Below are positions 45,753-55,345 of a stretch of 64,000 bases of DNA, piece after piece. Each line of letters starts with the position of its first letter. Position 1 is the first letter of the stretch. The translations under genes and the position numbers were made by a program. Source of the DNA: Parabacteroides sp. 52 (lineage in GTDB: Bacteria; Bacteroidota; Bacteroidia; Bacteroidales; Tannerellaceae); the NCBI RefSeq assembly GCF_010500925.1, contig NZ_QVMG01000002.1, positions 16,726-80,725 on the forward strand. The letters run 5' to 3'. The notes below the pieces were generated by a model, which saw only the letters and a program-made list of their open reading frames with translations, made no database searches and was not told the origin of the DNA.

Positions 45753-46736
45753 ATGCCGAACCGCCGATTACATCGAATCCTTATGGGAGGGATAACAGGA
45801 ATTGTGTTGTTCGCGATTGCTGGAGCCTGGTTCTTAGTCAGTCATACTTCTTTGTTTTTTGCTTTTGTTTGTTTCTTTATGATTGTTGTCCTGGCAATTC
45901 TATTGATAAAAAAGATGGAGAAATTAGATGTACAGTTGAACAAATTCTTTCGTGCGATCCATAATAACGACTTTCGTATTCACTTCGCAGAAAGAGAAAA
46001 GGACAGATTTCTGTATGGTTTGTTTCAGGAAATGAACCGAATCATGGCACAATTCGAAGAAAACCGGACTGTATTGGAAGAACGGCGTTTTTATTATGAG
46101 AGTATTATTCGGGTTCTGACCCATGAGATTCGAAACTCTATCACCCCGATAGCTTCTTTATCGGCCGATTTGATTAAATACCCGGAGGAGTATGGGGAGA
46201 AAGGGATGATTGACGGACTGCAAACGATTCATCAGCAAGCCAGGCAATTAAATACATTTCTTGATGCGTATCACCGGTTGACTCATCTTCCTGACCCGGT
46301 GAAGGCTAAAGTTGAAATTCCGGTTTTGTTTGATAAGCTTCAGCGTTTGTTGAATTCAGAACCGGGGAGTAAGTATATCCATTATATTTCGCTGGAAAAT
46401 ATGGAGGTTTTATGTGATCAGAATCTGATCACATTGGCATTAATCAATCTTATCCGTAATGCTTTACAGGCCACAGTAAATACCCCGGAACCACAGATTG
46501 TCGTGGAGGCCGGAAGAGAGAAGTCCTCATCATTCTTGCGAGTAATTGATAATGGAGAAGGCATAATACAAAGCCGATTGGAAGATATCTTTATCCCGTT
46601 TTATTCAACTAAAAAAGAAGGGAGTGGAATAGGTTTGCCTTTGTCCCGACGCATTATGCAACTTCATGGCGGGGAACTTTTCGCATATTCAACTCCGGGA
46701 GAACAGACGGTTTTTGGTATGCACTTTCCTGATTAA
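45753..46736 (+). CDS. Sensor histidine kinase
   Basis: 327-aa membrane kinase: two helices (about 12-30 and 33-53) with almost no periplasmic loop, a short linker, DHp domain with His124 in VLTHEIRNSITPI, and a HATPase_c domain with N-box NLIRNALQAT, G1 DNGEGI and G2 GSGIGLPLS. With so little exposed outside, it probably senses the membrane or a partner protein such as the FtsX permease. It follows the truncated NtrC-like regulator by 9 bp and is its likely kinase. Confidence 0.93.
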   Translation: MPNRRLHRILMGGITGIVLFAIAGAWFLVSHTSLFFAFVCFFMIVVLAILLIKKMEKLDVQLNKFFRAIHNNDFRIHFAEREKDRFLYGLFQEMNRIMAQFEENRTVLEERRFYYESIIRVLTHEIRNSITPIASLSADLIKYPEEYGEKGMIDGLQTIHQQARQLNTFLDAYHRLTHLPDPVKAKVEIPVLFDKLQRLLNSEPGSKYIHYISLENMEVLCDQNLITLALINLIRNALQATVNTPEPQIVVEAGREKSSSFLRVIDNGEGIIQSRLEDIFIPFYSTKKEGSGIGLPLSRRIMQLHGGELFAYSTPGEQTVFGMHFPD

Positions 46737-46778
46737 CCCTGATATAACCTGTCAGGCCGAACGTATTTACCGGATTAA

Positions 46779-47897
46779 TTATAAAAATTTCTTCGACAGG
46801 AATCGGCGAACCGGCTCATCATACAGTTTCAAGCAAACGTAGGCTAATAAAATACTACCTATGAGTAAAGCCAAGGCACCGGGGAAAGATGCTGCAAATG
46901 TGAGATCTTCGTTTTTTACCCAGGCATAATACAAATAAATGAAAGGATAATGTACCATGTATAAAGGGTAAGAGAGGTCTCCTAAGAATTTACAGATACG
47001 CCGGGTATATCTATCTGTCGTTTTGCCTGATGCTCCAAAGAGTACGATAAGTGGAAAGAATATGAGACAGCATACGGTGTCGTACAATCCATTCATCCAT
47101 AGGTGGTCGGCGCCTCCTATGCGGGGAACAGCCAAGAGAACGACGACGGACAAACTACAGAACCAAAAGGCTCCTTTTATAGAAACAGATTGAAAGAGAC
47201 GCGACAAGAGGAGACCCGCTGAAAAAGAGAAAAATAACCGGAAGAAACCTCCCGTGAATTCTGTTTCCGTCAAGGAATAGCCTACACATATGTCGCCATA
47301 CCCAATCGCAAAACCTGCCAGACCGAAGCCGGCAACTGCCACTAACACGGCAAGCGCTTTTGTTGGTAGCTTACGGATAAAGAGCGCATATAAAAAGGTG
47401 CCGATATATTCGAAAAACAAAGACCAGCTTGGACCATTCAATGGATACATTTCACCTACACCCCGGATTTCGCAACCGGGTGTTGCAGGTATCAGAAAAA
47501 TATTCAAACAGGTAGCTATCAGAAAAGCGGTTATCGAAATGGTTGAAACATCCCAAACAGGACAACCTTGAAAATAGAACATAATTGCTCCGATAATAGC
47601 CCCGAGAACGACCATCGGATGTAAACGAATAAATCGACGTTTGATAAAGTCTCTTGTTTTCATCGTTTTCCACCGGTCATCGTAAGCATATCCCACCACA
47701 AAGCCGGACAAGATAAAGAAAAAGTCGACTGCCAGATATCCATGGTTGATTTGTTGATCTAAATGACTGGTAGCAAAAGCCTCAAACACATGGAAACAAA
47801 CGACTGTAATAGCTGCTACTCCACGCAGCCCATCAAGAATAGTATAATGTGGTTTGGTATCTGCAAAAGCAGCAGATGAAATCTGTTTTTCTGACAT
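46779..47897 (-). CDS. Acyltransferase 3 family membrane protein
   Basis: 372-aa integral membrane protein with about ten helices. The N-terminal blocks LDGLRGVAAITVVCFHVFE and YLAVDFFFILSGFVVGY carry the family's conserved His and are typical of OafA/NodX-type O-acyltransferases, which acetylate or acylate exported sugars. The frame opens at 47942, but a promoter box at 47940-47947 overlaps that start, so the ATG at 47897 (MSEKQISS) is chosen. It is a single gene; the target glycan is unknown. Confidence 0.88.
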   Translation of the reverse strand: MSEKQISSAAFADTKPHYTILDGLRGVAAITVVCFHVFEAFATSHLDQQINHGYLAVDFFFILSGFVVGYAYDDRWKTMKTRDFIKRRFIRLHPMVVLGAIIGAIMFYFQGCPVWDVSTISITAFLIATCLNIFLIPATPGCEIRGVGEMYPLNGPSWSLFFEYIGTFLYALFIRKLPTKALAVLVAVAGFGLAGFAIGYGDICVGYSLTETEFTGGFFRLFFSFSAGLLLSRLFQSVSIKGAFWFCSLSVVVLLAVPRIGGADHLWMNGLYDTVCCLIFFPLIVLFGASGKTTDRYTRRICKFLGDLSYPLYMVHYPFIYLYYAWVKNEDLTFAASFPGALALLIGSILLAYVCLKLYDEPVRRFLSKKFL

Positions 47898-47939
47898 GAA
47901 AATAAAGTATTGATTTTCTGAATTTATATCTTTCTCGCA

Positions 47940-47947
47940 CAAAACTA
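47940..47947 (-). promoter_or_regulatory. TAnnTTTG -7 box for the acyltransferase
   Basis: TAGTTTTG on the minus strand. It overlaps the ATG at 47942 and supports 47897 as the start. Confidence 0.55.
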
Positions 47948-47990
47948 CAAATTCAGAAGCATATACAACGCTTTTAAAATATTTCTTTTA

Positions 47991-47998
47991 TAGTTTTG
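47991..47998 (+). promoter_or_regulatory. TAnnTTTG -7 box for folK
   Basis: TAGTTTTG, 32 bp before the ATG at 48031; divergent from the acyltransferase promoter. Confidence 0.55.
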
Positions 47999-48030
47999 TG
48001 TAGTGAATCCAGTAAAAGAAAAGGTCTGTA

Positions 48031-48453
48031 ATGAGGAATAAGATGAATAGATGCCTATTGGCATTAGGATCTAATGTGAATAAGGAATGGAATATAGACC
48101 AGGCGATTCAGTTGTTGCGTATTTTTTTTGATTGTATTTATTTTTCGGAAGCTCTATTGACAGAACCTATTGGGCAGATACATTTTCCGGGGGATTTTTT
48201 GAATCAACTGGCTTGGGTGTATACTCCCTTGGAGGAAGAGACTGTGCAAAGGATTCTCAAACAGATAGAACAAGAATTGGGTCGTCAACCGGAAGATAAA
48301 ATATCCGGACGTATTCCTATCGATATAGATCTCTTACAATGGAATGACTGTATCTTGAAACCTGCTGATATGGAACGGGCGTACGTTCAAGAGGGTATAC
48401 AGTCGCTTTCTGTGACAATGCAACATATTCTTAAAGGCGACAATAAATCCTAA
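48031..48453 (+). CDS. folK: HPPK-family pterin pyrophosphokinase
   Basis: 140-aa protein of the 6-hydroxymethyl-7,8-dihydropterin pyrophosphokinase family: CLLALGSNVNKEWNIDQAI at the start, the FLNQL block, and the signature region GRQPEDKISGRIPIDIDLLQWND that binds Mg-ATP. It would pyrophosphorylate hydroxymethyl-dihydropterin in folate synthesis. It is about 20 residues shorter than typical FolK and ends in a diverged tail, so it may be a second, atypical copy. The ATG at 48043 is an alternative start. It is a single gene. Confidence 0.78.
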   Translation: MRNKMNRCLLALGSNVNKEWNIDQAIQLLRIFFDCIYFSEALLTEPIGQIHFPGDFLNQLAWVYTPLEEETVQRILKQIEQELGRQPEDKISGRIPIDIDLLQWNDCILKPADMERAYVQEGIQSLSVTMQHILKGDNKS

Positions 48454-48484
48454 GCTGCGATATTTTTTTTAGTGATAAATCTTT

Positions 48485-49603
48485 CTAAATAAGAGCATAC
48501 AAACGTTCCGCTTGCTTTTGGTTGGAATAGGTGGTGTTGAGAATCTTTTCCCGGGAAGAGATAAGTTCCGCTGTCATGGGTAATGCCATTTGTTCGTTAC
48601 AGGCACGAATCATCTCTTCGGGGCTATCAGCTATGACGCAAAGACTATCAAGTCCTGTTCCTGTTAACATCAGGCTGTTGACGATGGTATGGCGACCGGC
48701 AAACAGGCTGTTTAATAATTTGAGTTTTAACCCGGTATCCTGAAATGTGATTAGTAACTGCACTTGGGCATGGGTTATCAGGTATTCCATTCGTTCTTGG
48801 GAGGGGTTGGCTTCGATTTGTATATGGGGATAGTGGGCAGCCGCTTCTATTATTCGCTTGGAAGGATCCATGCCTGCGATAATGCAAGTGTGTTTCAGTT
48901 TATTGAATACGTTCTTGATAAGAAACAAAGCGGCTTGTTCATTTTCTACCACGGAGAGTTTGCCGTGGTAGAGGATAAAGTCGGATTGTCCCGGTTGAAT
49001 CCTTATATGGTCATTGGCGTGGAAGCTGGGCATATATTCAACTGTAACCTCCGGGTATTGTTTTTGCAGATAATCCGTATCAGCCGTTGAAACCACCAAC
49101 ATATGATCGGCATGTGTTAACACCTTCTCATATCGTTTGTATTTCCAGGCTTCAATGTATAGGAATGTTTTCCGGATAATTTCCGGAGTCGCTTTAGCTA
49201 GGTGACGATAATAATCATGTTCAATATTACTTTCCCTGTATATTTTCATTCGGTCTTTCAGCGCAGGGTGATCGATATAATAGCAGGTGTGTAAAGCTTC
49301 AAACAGGATCGGGTAATTATTCTTTAATAAGTTCTCCAGCAGTTGCGGATCCTTGCGCCCACAGACATTATAGGGCAATAGGGATAGGTTTTTTAGGATA
49401 CCTGTTTTTCTTTTGTAATAATAGACCTTTTCACATAATGCTTCCAGTTCCGGAGCCGGGGGGCGTTCGTACTCAAAACAGTGAAGAATAGTCCTGACTC
49501 CCATAAGATGAAGTGCTTTCAATTTGTAATAAACGTCTATGATGCCTCCGTAATTGGGAGGGTAGGGGACGTTGAAGGATACAATGTTAATATGCTTCTC
49601 CAT
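48485..49603 (-). CDS. GT4-like glycosyltransferase
   Basis: 372-aa GT-B protein. It starts INIVSFNVPYPPNYGGIIDVYYKLKAL, where the GG loop is typical of nucleotide-sugar GT-B enzymes acting on a surface glycan, and has HGKLSVVENEQAALFL and a C-terminal GLKLKLLNSLFAGRHTIVN segment in place of the usual donor-binding E-x7-E. It is cytoplasmic. It is the last gene of the long operon that includes recA, 18 bp after another glycosyltransferase. Donor and acceptor are unknown. Confidence 0.8.
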   Translation of the reverse strand: MEKHINIVSFNVPYPPNYGGIIDVYYKLKALHLMGVRTILHCFEYERPPAPELEALCEKVYYYKRKTGILKNLSLLPYNVCGRKDPQLLENLLKNNYPILFEALHTCYYIDHPALKDRMKIYRESNIEHDYYRHLAKATPEIIRKTFLYIEAWKYKRYEKVLTHADHMLVVSTADTDYLQKQYPEVTVEYMPSFHANDHIRIQPGQSDFILYHGKLSVVENEQAALFLIKNVFNKLKHTCIIAGMDPSKRIIEAAAHYPHIQIEANPSQERMEYLITHAQVQLLITFQDTGLKLKLLNSLFAGRHTIVNSLMLTGTGLDSLCVIADSPEEMIRACNEQMALPMTAELISSREKILNTTYSNQKQAERLYALI

Positions 49604-49621
49604 GATTATAGTATAGTCTTT

Positions 49622-50881
49622 TTAGTTATTCTTGCGGTTGTCTATTAATTGATTGAATAGAATGGCAAATTCCTTGGCTTGGTTTTTTCGGGAATATTGC
49701 TGTATGGCTTCCCTGTTGACGGGAGAGGAGGTATACCCTTGTACTTTCCATTCTTCGTAATAATGCATTAAAAAGGCAGAGACCTCTTCTACTTTTGTTG
49801 CCGCCAATCCAGCGTTTGTTTCGTCTATAGCGGCTGCCAGATAACTCTCATCACTGCGAACACAAAGTATGGGTTTCTCTACGGCCAATGATTCAAAAAA
49901 CTTTGTCGTCATTGTTCCCTTTGGTCCCTTTTGATCGGATTTATTTGTCAACAATAAAAGCACAGAACTATTGTTGAGCACATGTGGGATTTGGTTTGCG
50001 GGAACATATCCTTTAAAAACCATGTATGAAAGAATATCTTCTTTTTCTGCCTCTTTATATATAATATCCCAGGAGGCTGCATCTACATACCAATGTACTT
50101 TGCAGTCGCAAGGCGATAACTTTTTGTTTTTAAGAAGGATAGATAAAGCTTGCATAAATAGACCGGGATCACGCATCTCTGTGCTGAGGATCCGTCCGGT
50201 ATAGGTAATCACAAAGTGACGTGTGACAGGCTGTTCCGGATAGAATAACTCCGGATCATAGCCATTGTATATAAGAGATACATTCCGGTTGAATGCTTGT
50301 AATACCTCTACATGCCAGGGAGATATTGTTGTGACATGGGCTGCTGTTGTCAAAACCTCATTTCTTGTTTGCAGATTCTTTTGCCTGAAATACTTGGTAA
50401 AGGATCGCCCCAGGTTACCCCAGGAAGAGATGTCGTGGGAGATAAATTCATTACCGGAATATTGTTCAATAATATCTCTGAGGTCTACCACGAATGGCAG
50501 GTTATATTTTTGTGCGACTTTCCTGGCGGCTTTTAAAGGGAATGTACGGAATGTACTGCAAAGGACCAGATCGAAAGGTTGTTTTTTATACATTTTATGG
50601 GCCTTTTGGACCATCCGAAAATCCTTATAGTCAAAAAAGAAATCAAGCAAAAAAAGGAATAACCACTGCAGTTTGCGTAAGTATTTTCCTTTTGCTGTGT
50701 AAAAGTTAATCCGTGTCACCGGGCAGATGTCTGTCAGAAAAGAAAAGGCGGATTCGTCTTTAACGGTTTCTGTCAATACGATAGGCTCCCATCCATAGGC
50801 GCGGATATATTTCGTTAAATATCCCATGCGTGGCCCAAAAGCAGGGGGGAAGAGGTCACATATGATCAATACTTTTTTCAT
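49622..50881 (-). CDS. GT4-family glycosyltransferase
   Basis: 419-aa GT-B enzyme: N-terminal LIICDLFPPAFGPRMGYLTKYIRAYGWEPIVLT, central hinge (SLIYNGYDPELFYP, VITYTGRILS) and donor site GPKGTMTTKFFESLAVEKPILCV. The KFFESLAVEKP block is the nucleotide-sugar contact of GT4 proteins such as those adding N-acetylfucosamine or similar sugars. Its ATG overlaps the stop of the UDP-GlcNAc 2-epimerase gene by 4 bp, which suggests use of a ManNAc-derived donor; that is inference. Confidence 0.85.
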   Translation of the reverse strand: MKKVLIICDLFPPAFGPRMGYLTKYIRAYGWEPIVLTETVKDESAFSFLTDICPVTRINFYTAKGKYLRKLQWLFLFLLDFFFDYKDFRMVQKAHKMYKKQPFDLVLCSTFRTFPLKAARKVAQKYNLPFVVDLRDIIEQYSGNEFISHDISSWGNLGRSFTKYFRQKNLQTRNEVLTTAAHVTTISPWHVEVLQAFNRNVSLIYNGYDPELFYPEQPVTRHFVITYTGRILSTEMRDPGLFMQALSILLKNKKLSPCDCKVHWYVDAASWDIIYKEAEKEDILSYMVFKGYVPANQIPHVLNNSSVLLLLTNKSDQKGPKGTMTTKFFESLAVEKPILCVRSDESYLAAAIDETNAGLAATKVEEVSAFLMHYYEEWKVQGYTSSPVNREAIQQYSRKNQAKEFAILFNQLIDNRKNN

Positions 50882-51966
50882 AATAATTTGATAATCTCTC
50901 CGGCGGCATCTCCGTTGCCATATTCAAGAATTTCTTTTTTGTTTGTTTCTTTATGCAGGCAACGCAAAATGTCAGTTGCTTGGTATCCTGCTATTTGATT
51001 CCATCCGGCATCTACCGTTTCTTTCCATTCGGTCTCTTCCCGTAAGGTGATACAAGGAGTTTGGTGGAAGTAAGCCTCTTTTTGTATCCCGCCTGAATCG
51101 GTTAAGATGGTGAGAGCTTGTTTTTCTAACAGGACCATGTCCAGGAAAGAAAGGGGAGGCGTCAGGATGATACCGGGTTCTTCCCGTAAGGAAGCCATCC
51201 ATCCATATTTTTCCAGGTATGTTTGGGTACGGGGATGCAGGGGAAGCACAACAGGTAAAGAAGGACTTCCTATTTCTTTCAGTGCCGTAAAGATTTGATA
51301 CAATCGTTCTTTGTTATCTGTATTTTCAGCCCGGTGAACGGTACACAGATAAAAAGACTTACTCTTTATTGCCAATTGATTCAGTATATCAGAGCTGGTA
51401 TCGGCCAAGCGGCCGAAGACTAAAGCCGCATCATACATTACATCACCTACGTGATATACCCCTTTATGTATGCCTTCCTCTGTCAGGTGGTTGACTGCTG
51501 CAAAGGTGGGGCAACAGAGCAAAGTAGATAAATGATCTGTAAGAACCCGGTTGACTTCTTCCGGCATTTGCCGGTTAAAGCTGCGTAGGCCGGCTTCTAC
51601 ATGTATAACAGGTATGTTCAGTTTGGATGCTGCCAACGCGCCTGCTAAGGTAGAGTTTGTATCTCCGTAAACAAGTACATAATCCGGTAGGGTATCTAAC
51701 AATATTTTTTCTATTTCGATCAACATAGATCCAGTCATCTCTCCATGGCTACCATTTCCACACTGCAGATGCCAGGTGGGTTGAGGAATTCCCATTTCTG
51801 TAAAGAAGATGGAGCTCATGTTTTCATCATAATGTTGGCCTGTATGAAGCAGAAACTCTTCAATCAATAATTCTGGTTTTTTCCGGTTATGCTCCAGGAT
51901 TGCCCGGCTAACCATCGCCGCTTTGATGAATTGAGGACGTGCCCCTACAATGGTAACAATCTTCAT
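50878..51966 (-). CDS. wecB: UDP-N-acetylglucosamine 2-epimerase (non-hydrolysing)
   Basis: 362-aa GT-B-fold enzyme that converts UDP-GlcNAc to UDP-ManNAc for surface polysaccharides. Hallmarks: VGARPQFIKAAMV at the start, LLHTGQHYDENMS, VYGDTNSTLAGALAA, HVEAGLRSFNRQMPEEVNR, and ILTDSGGIQKEAYF with the catalytic Glu/His set. Both neighbours overlap it by 4 bp. No wecC dehydrogenase is present in the window, so the fate of UDP-ManNAc is open. MnaA would be an equivalent name. Confidence 0.93.
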   Translation of the reverse strand: MKIVTIVGARPQFIKAAMVSRAILEHNRKKPELLIEEFLLHTGQHYDENMSSIFFTEMGIPQPTWHLQCGNGSHGEMTGSMLIEIEKILLDTLPDYVLVYGDTNSTLAGALAASKLNIPVIHVEAGLRSFNRQMPEEVNRVLTDHLSTLLCCPTFAAVNHLTEEGIHKGVYHVGDVMYDAALVFGRLADTSSDILNQLAIKSKSFYLCTVHRAENTDNKERLYQIFTALKEIGSPSLPVVLPLHPRTQTYLEKYGWMASLREEPGIILTPPLSFLDMVLLEKQALTILTDSGGIQKEAYFHQTPCITLREETEWKETVDAGWNQIAGYQATDILRCLHKETNKKEILEYGNGDAAGEIIKLL

Positions 51967-53264
51967 AACGATGCGAGTTTATGGATGAGTGTGGTATAAA
52001 GAACTTGCTGATAGTCCTTTTCTGTATCCGCAAGTACGTTATTGTGCCATAAGAGACTGATTTCTCCGCCCACCTTCTGCACTTCTTCAATAAGCCTCAG
52101 GCTGTATTTTTCGGCTTCTTGTTGTGTTAAATGCATATATTTCGGTTCTTCCAATGAACAATCCATAATCAATAAAGGGTGAAGTCGGAGAGGTGAGAGT
52201 CTGCGATTCACAGGGTTGATCCATTGTACCGGATAAGAGGTACCCAATCGAAATCCTGCCACATCCGCATATCCCATCGTGAAATCATCCGTAATGCCAT
52301 TGGCCTCCAACTGGAGCATATCTTCGGGTTCTCTGTTAGCCAGGAAATGATGTCGGTTGAAAGTGATTTTTTGGTGAATAGCTTTTTCCAGTTTTTCTTT
52401 TTCTTTAGCAATGAATAAAGGATTTATTCCCGCCTGATAACTGCTATGCAGGCCTATCACCGCCTTGTTTTTTATTGTTTGTTGTAAAAGTTGCTGTATG
52501 TCTTTATCTTGCAGTTGATAATGCGGCTTGTCCGGTTTACCTTTGCCTCCGGCTTTAAAAAAGTAGATTGATTGGCAGTGTTTACTCCCTCTCTTTTGTT
52601 GCAAGAAATTATCTATCTCCCAAAATAGAGGGAATGTATAAAAAGGATCATTTGTGACCGGTCCGAATTTATATTGGAGAGCCTTTTTGAGGGAATTACC
52701 TCTTTGAAGCGAACGGATAAAGCCTTTCCATGAACGGTAGAGAAAAGGAGCATCCACATCATGCGTAAGATATACTTTCTGTATTTTTTTCTTTACCTCA
52801 GGTACGTTGAGGTTTGTCTGTTGCAGCCAACGACGGAGTAATAAACGGTATTCATCAACAATCGGACGATGTATGAAACCGGCCCGGTAAGGCAATGATT
52901 CTTTTCCGGGGAAACGCCCGTGTGTATCTCTCACCTTTCGGCATATCATTTCTTCGTACCGGGAAATTAAAAAATAAGTGCTGGCAATAATATCAGCATG
53001 TATGACAAGGGTAGCTCCCACAGTTTCCGTTTGCGGAGAACCAAATAACAAAGGAACCCCTTCAATCTCTTGCAAGGGAAGAAGAGGAAGCGAAGAGGGA
53101 TGTCCATACTGAGAGGGGGCGAAGAAGCCGGAAGGAATAATGACAATGTTATAACGGGGAAAAAGAGTGCGATCGGCTGTGTAACCGATTGTTGCAGTTA
53201 TACTCCCCGATATATCTTCTCCAAGAAGGAAACGTATGATATATTGCACTATTTTCTCGTTCAT
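51963..53264 (-). CDS. Polysaccharide deacetylase-like protein
   Basis: 433-aa protein with an N-terminal domain of about 130 residues and a NodB-like part that starts at VYLTHDVDAPF (first metal motif, Asp-Asp) and continues with IGLHSSYQAG and HHFLANREPEDM, matching the second and third motifs in loose form. There is no signal peptide, so it acts in the cytoplasm, probably on a nucleotide- or lipid-linked sugar. It overlaps both wecB and the FemAB-like gene by 4 bp. Activity is unproven and the metal site is atypical. Confidence 0.8.
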   Translation of the reverse strand: MNEKIVQYIIRFLLGEDISGSITATIGYTADRTLFPRYNIVIIPSGFFAPSQYGHPSSLPLLPLQEIEGVPLLFGSPQTETVGATLVIHADIIASTYFLISRYEEMICRKVRDTHGRFPGKESLPYRAGFIHRPIVDEYRLLLRRWLQQTNLNVPEVKKKIQKVYLTHDVDAPFLYRSWKGFIRSLQRGNSLKKALQYKFGPVTNDPFYTFPLFWEIDNFLQQKRGSKHCQSIYFFKAGGKGKPDKPHYQLQDKDIQQLLQQTIKNKAVIGLHSSYQAGINPLFIAKEKEKLEKAIHQKITFNRHHFLANREPEDMLQLEANGITDDFTMGYADVAGFRLGTSYPVQWINPVNRRLSPLRLHPLLIMDCSLEEPKYMHLTQQEAEKYSLRLIEEVQKVGGEISLLWHNNVLADTEKDYQQVLYTTLIHKLASL

Positions 53265-54244
53265 ACAAGACTCTTCACTTTCAGATAGGCTCTATGTAAT
53301 AAACTGCGTTTTCCTTTTGATATTGTAAAATAAGGGATTTGTTTTGCCCCGAACTCCCGGAAAAAACGTTCTACTCCCGGAAGCATGGAACCTTCAAAGT
53401 CGAACAATTCACTCTTGTCAGCGGTAAAACGGATGGCCTCCCACATAATCAGGCTATGTGCTCCGGAGTCCCGATAGGCCGGATCTCCACCTCCTGCGAT
53501 GTAATAAGCAGCACTCTCTTGCCATGCGACAAAGATGGCGGCATGCAGATTGCCTACTTCATCGTATCCTCCCCATATATCTCCCTGTTCCCGTTCCCGG
53601 CAGGAGATGATTATCTTTTTCAGTATGGAGGTGTTAGGAATGGAAGATTTGCCTTGCCGCTTGAAGGTTTTTTTTACTATTTGCAAAAAATCATCGACAG
53701 GTATTCCTTTGATTACTTTTATCTGCAGTTTCTCCTGCGCCTTATTTATGTTCCTGCGTGTATGTTGACTCATATTGTCCCATACTTTTTCAGTATCGGT
53801 AAGAGAAAGAATATATGTATACCGTGTGGTTTGTTTATATCCTTGCCAATAGAAAGGTAACCAGTCGGTAATGTCATAGTGAAAGTTTTGAAGGAAAAAA
53901 GTATAGGATTGGAGTCGCTCTGTAAATTGTTTACAAAGAGCCTGACGTAGCCCTAACTCTGTGGTGTATTTGGTGTCTTTGGCAATTGGAGCAAACCAGG
54001 GACCCATTGTTTGGGTATAGGGAGGCATGGAAATAAAGCCTTTTCTTTGTTGTCTGAAGCCTGTTTTTAGCCCTTTATAAGGAACGTAAAAGGGCAGTAC
54101 TGCTTGTACCTGCCCTTTTTGTTCTATCCATAAGACATCCCAGTTTACTTCTCCACACACAATATCCAACCACCAATCCCTTGAAAATAAGGGAATGGAT
54201 TTTTCTGTATTGCAAAGCAAACGGTATTTGTCTTTGTCTGTCAT
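53261..54244 (-). CDS. FemAB/BioF2-like GNAT acyltransferase
   Basis: 327-aa protein with a duplicated GNAT-like arrangement. SRDWWLDIVCG near the N-terminus, MSQHTRRNINKAQEKLQIKV in the middle and GAHSLIMWEAIRFT plus FDFEGSMLPGVERFFREFGA in the second domain are typical of FemAB-like enzymes that attach acyl or aminoacyl groups in surface polysaccharide clusters. It starts 2 bp after recA and overlaps the deacetylase-like gene, which places it in the glycan operon. The acyl donor is unknown. Confidence 0.82.
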   Translation of the reverse strand: MTDKDKYRLLCNTEKSIPLFSRDWWLDIVCGEVNWDVLWIEQKGQVQAVLPFYVPYKGLKTGFRQQRKGFISMPPYTQTMGPWFAPIAKDTKYTTELGLRQALCKQFTERLQSYTFFLQNFHYDITDWLPFYWQGYKQTTRYTYILSLTDTEKVWDNMSQHTRRNINKAQEKLQIKVIKGIPVDDFLQIVKKTFKRQGKSSIPNTSILKKIIISCREREQGDIWGGYDEVGNLHAAIFVAWQESAAYYIAGGGDPAYRDSGAHSLIMWEAIRFTADKSELFDFEGSMLPGVERFFREFGAKQIPYFTISKGKRSLLHRAYLKVKSLV

Positions 54245-54246
54245 TC

Positions 54247-55284
54247 TTATTTTTTCAGTGCTTCAAGTATCAAACCGGCTAATTCTTCGGCTAATTCCGG
54301 ATTGTCACTGATGCATTGTTTGGCAGCATCCCGTCCTTGCCCTAGTTTTGTGTCGTTATAACTATACCATGAACCGCTTTTCTTTACAATGCCTAATTCA
54401 GAGCCTAAATCAATGATTTCTCCGGAGCGAGAGATACCTTCCCCGAACATAATATCGAATTCTGCTTTACGGAAAGGAGGAGCGACCTTGTTTTTCACTA
54501 CTTTCACCCGGGCTTGGTTACCTTTTACTTCGTCACCGTCTTTCAATTGACTGATACGACGGATATCCAAACGTACAGATGCATAGAATTTCAAAGCGTT
54601 ACCTCCGGTGGTAGTCTCCGGATTACCAAACATAACACCGATTTTATCACGCAATTGGTTGATAAAAATACAAGTGGTATTAGTCTTGTTAATAGCAGCT
54701 GTCAGTTTACGCAAAGCTTGTGACATCAAACGTGCCTGTAATCCCATTTTGCTGTCTCCCATTTCTCCTTCGAGTTCCGCTTTAGGAGTTAATGCTGCTA
54801 CAGAGTCAATCACAACAATATCAATAGCAGAAGAGCGGATCAATTGTTCGGCAATCTCAAGTGCCTGCTCACCACTGTCGGGTTGGGAGATCCATAGATT
54901 ATCAATGTCTACTCCTAGTTTTGCTGCGTAAAAGCGGTCGAAAGCGTGCTCTGCATCCACGAAAGCTGCTATACCTCCGGCTTTTTGTGCTTCGGCAATG
55001 GCATGAATAGCCAATGTCGTTTTACCAGAGGATTCCGGACCATAGATTTCAATGACACGACCACGGGGATAACCTCCTACACCTAATGCAGCATCCAATC
55101 CAATGGAACCGCTGGATATTACTTCTATTTGTTCAATATTTTCGTCGCCCAACTTCATGATAGAACCTTTGCCATAGTTCTTTTCTATCTTATCCATTGC
55201 TGCGCGAAGTGCTTTCAACTTATCTGCATTCACAGCTGATGTACCAGCCGCTTCTGTTCCTTGATTCATTTCTTCTTTTGCCAT
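54247..55284 (-). CDS. recA: Recombinase RecA
   Basis: 345-aa RecA. Walker [10 protein letters not shown] (about 82-90), Walker [11 protein letters not shown], the ATP-cap [30 protein letters not shown] and the DNA-binding loop are intact. It performs homologous strand exchange and SOS induction. The gene follows the radical SAM gene by 61 bp and runs within 2 bp into a surface-glycan operon. No TAnnTTTG box or obvious SOS operator was found in the 61-bp gap, so transcription may come from the operon start. Confidence 0.98.
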   Translation of the reverse strand: MAKEEMNQGTEAAGTSAVNADKLKALRAAMDKIEKNYGKGSIMKLGDENIEQIEVISSGSIGLDAALGVGGYPRGRVIEIYGPESSGKTTLAIHAIAEAQKAGGIAAFVDAEHAFDRFYAAKLGVDIDNLWISQPDSGEQALEIAEQLIRSSAIDIVVIDSVAALTPKAELEGEMGDSKMGLQARLMSQALRKLTAAINKTNTTCIFINQLRDKIGVMFGNPETTTGGNALKFYASVRLDIRRISQLKDGDEVKGNQARVKVVKNKVAPPFRKAEFDIMFGEGISRSGEIIDLGSELGIVKKSGSWYSYNDTKLGQGRDAAKQCISDNPELAEELAGLILEALKK

Positions 55285-55345
55285 TCCTTTGTAATTGTTT
55301 TTAAAGGTTTTTATTTCTGAGGATTTGGTTATTAATTGATTTTTG